A program made the position numbers and the translations under genes. DNA of 10,031 nucleotides. Source: Bacteriovoracaceae bacterium (GTDB lineage Bacteria > Bdellovibrionota > Bacteriovoracia > Bacteriovoracales > Bacteriovoracaceae). Shown in pieces: positions 6,714 to 10,031 of this stretch. Each line of letters starts with the position of its first letter. The stretch's first letter is position 1. Where the stretch lies: contig CANEVK010000076.1 in NCBI GenBank assembly GCA_947442115.1, positions 1-10,031 on the forward strand, written 5' to 3'. The notes below the pieces were generated by a model. It saw nothing but the letters and a program-made list of their open reading frames with translations. It made no database searches and was not told the origin of the DNA.

Positions 6714-8057
6714 TCAAATCCCATCAATCCCATAGCAAAGGGCCAAAAAGCCTAAACAGCGATAACGGAAGTGCCCCCAGTACTCAAACCCTTGAATTGA
6801 CTGGCCGTCCACAATAACATCGAGAGGTAACTGGGATAATATAAAGTTCTCTGATTTCCGATAATCACGCAAAGATCTCAAATCTAAAGTCACTGACTCA
6901 ATAGACTTTGGCTCTGTCGCTAAACTCTCAATGGGGAGAGAACCTATGTCTTTTCGAAAATCTTCCAACAATTCAGACGTATAAAATTCGGCTTTAGAAC
7001 CAGGGAGATCTGGATAAGGCCAGTGATAATGAGTCATGCTGTCCGAACTTTTTAAAAGAATACGGAAGGGATTATCAGACCCAAGCCTCAATTCATCTGC
7101 AAATAAAACGAGCTCATTCGAAGGGCGAGAAGTGACCGAGCGTTTCTGGGGTGCCAGTTGATACTTTTTTAAAACAGGATAGGAACCAACTAATTTAAAC
7201 GGGACATCTTCAGGTGGATAAGCAAAAAATAAAACCCTTTCACCTGAGATAACTCCTTCAAAACTTGCCAAAAGAAGGTTTTCAAATTTTTTATTATGAA
7301 ATTGCCAAAATTGAACTGAACTCTCCTTATAGTCTCCCCCAGATAACAAGAGTCGACGCTTAAGTTGAGTGAGCAAGAAATAATCCTGAAGTCTGTAGAT
7401 CGGAGATAACATACGAAAAAAGTGGAAACTGATTTCTTCAGGTGGAAAATAGCTCTTAACTTTTTCCTCATTCGAAAGTGATAATAAATGATTTAACCCA
7501 GCAAACTTTAATCCTTTTGTCTCAGAAAAATCATCGTTAATTAATTGAGAAAATCGCTGAAAGATTGTTTTAAACCACTTCGGACCTTGTAATTCAAAGC
7601 GAAAATTCTTTCCTCTTACTTTAGAAGAATAACAAGAATCCTCATATCGATGTAACTCCTCAAGAAAAAAAGCATTAAATGATTCAGAAGATTCTTTATA
7701 CACAAGGTCTAAATCAGAACGATCTAAGAGTTCAGGAAATTTACGTAAAACTTCAATTAAATTTGAGTAAGGATCAGAACCCAATACTAAACGAATATTT
7801 GAATAAAAAAACTCGACCCTTGCAGGGATGAAAAACTGCTTAAGCTCTAGGAGTTCAGGGATATCATAACTTTTTCCAATTCTGATAAGGGCCTGAACCT
7901 CAAATTCTGATAAAAAATGTGATTGGTAGCTATCAACTTGAAAACGAGCATCATCTATTAAAAGCGTCGATCGACCTCTCTTGCAAGAGATCAATCCTCT
8001 AATAAGGGAGGATAATCCCATTCCAATTATAATTTCTTGATAACGACTTTTTAGCAT
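6714..8057 (-). CDS. Uncharacterised protein with N-terminal FAD/NAD(P)-binding-like Rossmann motif
   Basis: The 447-residue product starts with strand-turn-helix EIIIGMGLSSLIRG and then STLLIDD. This fits a dinucleotide-binding beta-alpha-beta unit with Gly12-x-Gly14 and acidic Asp35/Asp36 at the end of the second strand, where ribose is usually held. The third glycine of GxGxxG is Ser17. The rest (about 40-447) matches no family I can name. It is rich in Phe/Tyr/Trp and basic residues, has no signal peptide or membrane helix, and ends in a segment (FEYWGHFRYRCLGFLALCYG) that could be the closing part of an FAD domain, as in amine-oxidase-like flavoproteins. The ATG overlaps the waaA-like stop by 7 bp and is preceded by AGGAAGGA about 10 nt away. 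Position between an LPS Kdo transferase and a prepilin suggests an envelope-related role. A flavin-dependent oxidoreductase is a guess only. Confidence 0.7.
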   Translation of the reverse strand: MLKSRYQEIIIGMGLSSLIRGLISCKRGRSTLLIDDARFQVDSYQSHFLSEFEVQALIRIGKSYDIPELLELKQFFIPARVEFFYSNIRLVLGSDPYSNLIEVLRKFPELLDRSDLDLVYKESSESFNAFFLEELHRYEDSCYSSKVRGKNFRFELQGPKWFKTIFQRFSQLINDDFSETKGLKFAGLNHLLSLSNEEKVKSYFPPEEISFHFFRMLSPIYRLQDYFLLTQLKRRLLLSGGDYKESSVQFWQFHNKKFENLLLASFEGVISGERVLFFAYPPEDVPFKLVGSYPVLKKYQLAPQKRSVTSRPSNELVLFADELRLGSDNPFRILLKSSDSMTHYHWPYPDLPGSKAEFYTSELLEDFRKDIGSLPIESLATEPKSIESVTLDLRSLRDYRKSENFILSQLPLDVIVDGQSIQGFEYWGHFRYRCLGFLALCYGIDGI

Positions 8058-9304
8058 GACAATAGATCCTTCCTAAAGAGAGGATAAGATTCGAAGTAAG
8101 ATTCAAGTTTATCATGAAGCTGAGTTTGCGCAAAATCTTGGCCAAGCCAGTCACCAAATTCCTGACTAGAGTTAACCACTGTTAACAGTTTCATCGAATC
8201 TGCAATATCAAACTCGGTAGAGCGAAAATGAACAGGCCCACAAGCTATCGACTTGCAACCCGCGACTAAAGGTTCAAGGATTGAATGAATACTTTCGCCA
8301 AACCCTCCCCCAACATAGGCCCTAGAGAAGTCACTGTACAACTCGCACAAGACACCTTTTTTCACCAAAATAATTATTTGGGAATCTGCACCAGCAAACT
8401 CCTCTTCAGTCAAAGATTGGTAGGATAATTTGAGAGCATCAAGTTCAGCACTCATTTTCTTAATAATATCGGGTTCTAGTTTATGAGGAACTATGAGACA
8501 TCGATAATCAGATGGTAAATCTTTTAGCAAAAATATATCTTCGGGCCAAACATTCCCAAAAATAATGCGTTTTTCAAAGGGAGCCTTAGCAAAAAAAGAC
8601 TCCATCTGAGGATAAAGACTAAGTTTTTGTTGAATTGTTTGTTCTCTTTTTACTATTCTGCGTCTGATTTGCTCAATCCTAAAATCAAAAAAGGTCCCAT
8701 TAAAACCATAATCTTTTGCAGTTTTTAAGTCTTGCTGAGAGGCAAAAACAATCTTCTCAGAATTTTTTAAAAAGATCCTTTTGAAAAATGGTATTCCTTT
8801 TTTAAGATTCCTCTCTTTTTTAAAAGTGACCCAAACCATATTGAGGTGATGCTCTGGTTTTAAACTCCAAATAAAAAACTCTGGAAAAAGATCATACCTC
8901 ACAAGAAAAAGTTCTGAGGCAGTCATCCATTTTGAAAAACTTAAATCAAAAATTGAATATCTTAAGAAACGAAGAGATTCGGGAAATTTAGCATGGAGAT
9001 CATAAATCGTTTTCTCTACACTTGGTGAAAAATAAACGAGCTCTATTTTTTTTCCTTCATTAAGTGCATCTTCAATAAGGCTAGCAACCTGCTGGAACTC
9101 TCCTTCAGATGAGAATTCAAAACAATAATCAGCTTTTTCCCCTGTTTTGCTAAAACTACGGGAACCAGTATCAAGCCTATTCTTATTTTCAAAATTTATT
9201 CTATCGCGAACAATCGGCAGGAAATAAAAAATGGTCTTGAGTAAAAATACTAAAGGACCATAAATGAGTTTGAGAAAAGTGATACCTATTAACCAATTAA
9301 ACAC
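8051..9304 (-). CDS. waaA: Kdo transferase (WaaA/KdtA-like glycosyltransferase)
   Basis: WaaA moves Kdo from CMP-Kdo onto lipid A precursor at the cytoplasmic face of the inner membrane, the first core-LPS step. The 417-residue product has a hydrophobic N-terminal anchor (2-32). SEGEF (66-70) corresponds to the SVGE motif, with Glu69 as the likely catalytic base. RYDLFPE (136-142) stands where E. coli has ETELWPN. WPED (253-256), VPHKLEPD (272-279), GVLCELYS (317-324) and YVGGGFGESIHSILEP (330-345, His340 and Glu344) match the C-terminal donor-binding half. These variants recall WaaA proteins of Bacteroidetes as I remember them. The start is GTG, backed by GAGG five bases upstream, and overlaps the heptosyltransferase end by 16 bp. 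Length is close to the usual 420. Whether it adds one or more Kdo residues cannot be read from sequence. Confidence 0.8.
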   Translation of the reverse strand: MFNWLIGITFLKLIYGPLVFLLKTIFYFLPIVRDRINFENKNRLDTGSRSFSKTGEKADYCFEFSSEGEFQQVASLIEDALNEGKKIELVYFSPSVEKTIYDLHAKFPESLRFLRYSIFDLSFSKWMTASELFLVRYDLFPEFFIWSLKPEHHLNMVWVTFKKERNLKKGIPFFKRIFLKNSEKIVFASQQDLKTAKDYGFNGTFFDFRIEQIRRRIVKREQTIQQKLSLYPQMESFFAKAPFEKRIIFGNVWPEDIFLLKDLPSDYRCLIVPHKLEPDIIKKMSAELDALKLSYQSLTEEEFAGADSQIIILVKKGVLCELYSDFSRAYVGGGFGESIHSILEPLVAGCKSIACGPVHFRSTEFDIADSMKLLTVVNSSQEFGDWLGQDFAQTQLHDKLESYFESYPLFRKDLLSC

Positions 9305-10031
9305 TTTTGCCTCAATAAATTAAAATGATTATAAACTTCCTCAACTGAGATCTCTTGCATACAAAAATGCTCTTCTCTAAAACATTTTTTAGAACCTGTC
9401 GTGGAGCATGGTTTGCACCATAATTCTTTCGAGATACAGCCTGAAAATTTTCCATGAGGCGAGAAACCGAAGCATGGATCTGTGGGCCCAAAAAGTGTTA
9501 AACAAGGTACGCCAAAGGCTTCAGCGATATGATTCATGCCAGAATCATTACCAATGCAAAAACTTGCTCCACTTAGAATACTCATTGATTCTTTTAAGGA
9601 AGTCTGACCCTGAAGATTTTTGAGCTTTGGGGAATTAATTTTGTTGAAAGCCTCACAAAAATGATCGTCAGGTCCAGCTAAAACAACAACAGTTAAAAAA
9701 TCTTGCTGAATTATTTTCTCTGCGAGTTCGACAAATCTGTCTACAGACCATCGCTTGGATTCAAATGAGGCCGAGGGCGCCAAAACAATATATTTTTCAG
9801 TCAAAATTTTTTGTTGAATTCTCGGAATTGATGTTAATTCACCACTTGCTCCACTCACCTTCTCTATCGTACGTCTAATACCTTTGTGATCATTAAAGAG
9901 TGCTTCAAAATCATTAATAATTCTTTTCACCTGGGCTTCATTTCCCATCCTAGAAGAAATAAAACGTTTGAACCATTTCCCCTTAATTTTTGTCAGAAAG
10001 AATCTTTCCCAGCGGCGTTTATCAACTGAGA
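9289..10031 (-). CDS. ADP-heptose:LPS heptosyltransferase (GT9 family), 5' end outside the window
   Basis: The frame is open from the TAA at 9289-9291 to the right edge, giving about 247 visible codons; the N-terminal third of a protein of usually about 340 residues is missing. An internal Met at 9948 is not the true start, because in-frame coding with family character (KRRWERFFLTKIKGKWFKRF) continues upstream of it. Numbered from that Met, APSASFESKRWSVDRF (57-72) is the KRW motif of the GT9 donor domain, and GNDSGMNHIAEAFG (133-146) followed by LFGPTDP (152-158) is the conserved ADP-heptose-binding stretch with Asp135 and His140. The end carries the cysteine cluster WCKPC...KCF...FCM (177-197) found in WaaF-like enzymes. 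It adds L-glycero-D-manno-heptose to the LPS core in the cytoplasm, fitting the adjoining Kdo transferase. WaaF is more likely than WaaC, but I do not assign the symbol. Confidence 0.87.
   Translation of the reverse strand, partial: SVDKRRWERFFLTKIKGKWFKRFISSRMGNEAQVKRIINDFEALFNDHKGIRRTIEKVSGASGELTSIPRIQQKILTEKYIVLAPSASFESKRWSVDRFVELAEKIIQQDFLTVVVLAGPDDHFCEAFNKINSPKLKNLQGQTSLKESMSILSGASFCIGNDSGMNHIAEAFGVPCLTLFGPTDPCFGFSPHGKFSGCISKELWCKPCSTTGSKKCFREEHFCMQEISVEEVYNHFNLLRQKCLIG

Noticed and set aside
7190..7471. Minus-strand open frame of 93 codons in another frame of the Rossmann-protein gene
   Set aside because: Fully nested in a longer supported gene and without family features.
9289..9948. 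Reading the heptosyltransferase as a complete 219-residue protein starting at the Met at 9948
   Set aside because: The frame stays open with family-like residues to the window edge, and the N-terminal domain of GT9 enzymes would be missing; the gene is cut by the window, not truncated in the genome as far as can be seen.
1..10031. Search by eye for tRNA/rRNA genes, CRISPR arrays, insertion sequences, phage or defence genes
   Set aside because: No regularly spaced repeats, transposase-like frames, integrase motifs or tRNA-like cloverleaf with TTCGA-type arms were seen; the sequence is almost fully explained by minus-strand genes.

Overview
The window is about 10 kb of AT-rich bacterial DNA in which every supported gene lies on the minus strand. 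It comes from a Gram-negative, diderm bacterium: there are LPS-core glycosyltransferases, a LolC/E-type lipoprotein-export permease and an outer-membrane beta-barrel protein. The low GC, and a WaaA-like enzyme next to a class III prepilin-like protein, would fit Bdellovibrionota (Bacteriovorax/Peredibacter-like). That placement is an inference from gene style, not from a marker gene.

Read in the direction of transcription (right to left), the first block is a cell-envelope operon. It holds a GT9 heptosyltransferase whose 5' end is outside the window (9289-10031), a WaaA-like Kdo transferase starting at GTG and overlapping it by 16 bp (8051-9304), a 447-residue Rossmann-type protein of unknown function overlapping by 7 bp (6714-8057), and a 71-residue class III prepilin-like protein 14 nt further on (6484-6699). 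A 119-bp gap then leads to an outer-membrane protein with a coiled-coil periplasmic part and a C-terminal beta-barrel (5252-6364), closed by a strong Rho-independent terminator at 5196-5227.

The second block begins after that terminator. It is a beta-oxidation pair, fadI (3814-5103) and fadJ (1682-3802), followed with no intergenic base by a LolC/LolE-family permease (512-1681). A gene of unknown function comes next and runs off the left edge (1-446). The fadI leader carries a 9-bp inverted repeat. One arm covers the fadI ribosome binding site, and a good -10-like hexamer lies between the arms, so the repeat could be an RNA switch or an operator.

FadJ and FadI together carry out the last three steps of the fatty-acid beta-oxidation cycle; no acyl-CoA dehydrogenase or ligase is in the window. 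No RNA genes, mobile elements, CRISPR arrays or phage genes were seen. Most of the window is ordinary housekeeping. The least explained parts are the Rossmann-protein/prepilin pair inside the LPS operon, the fadI leader, and the joining of a lipoprotein-export permease to a beta-oxidation operon.
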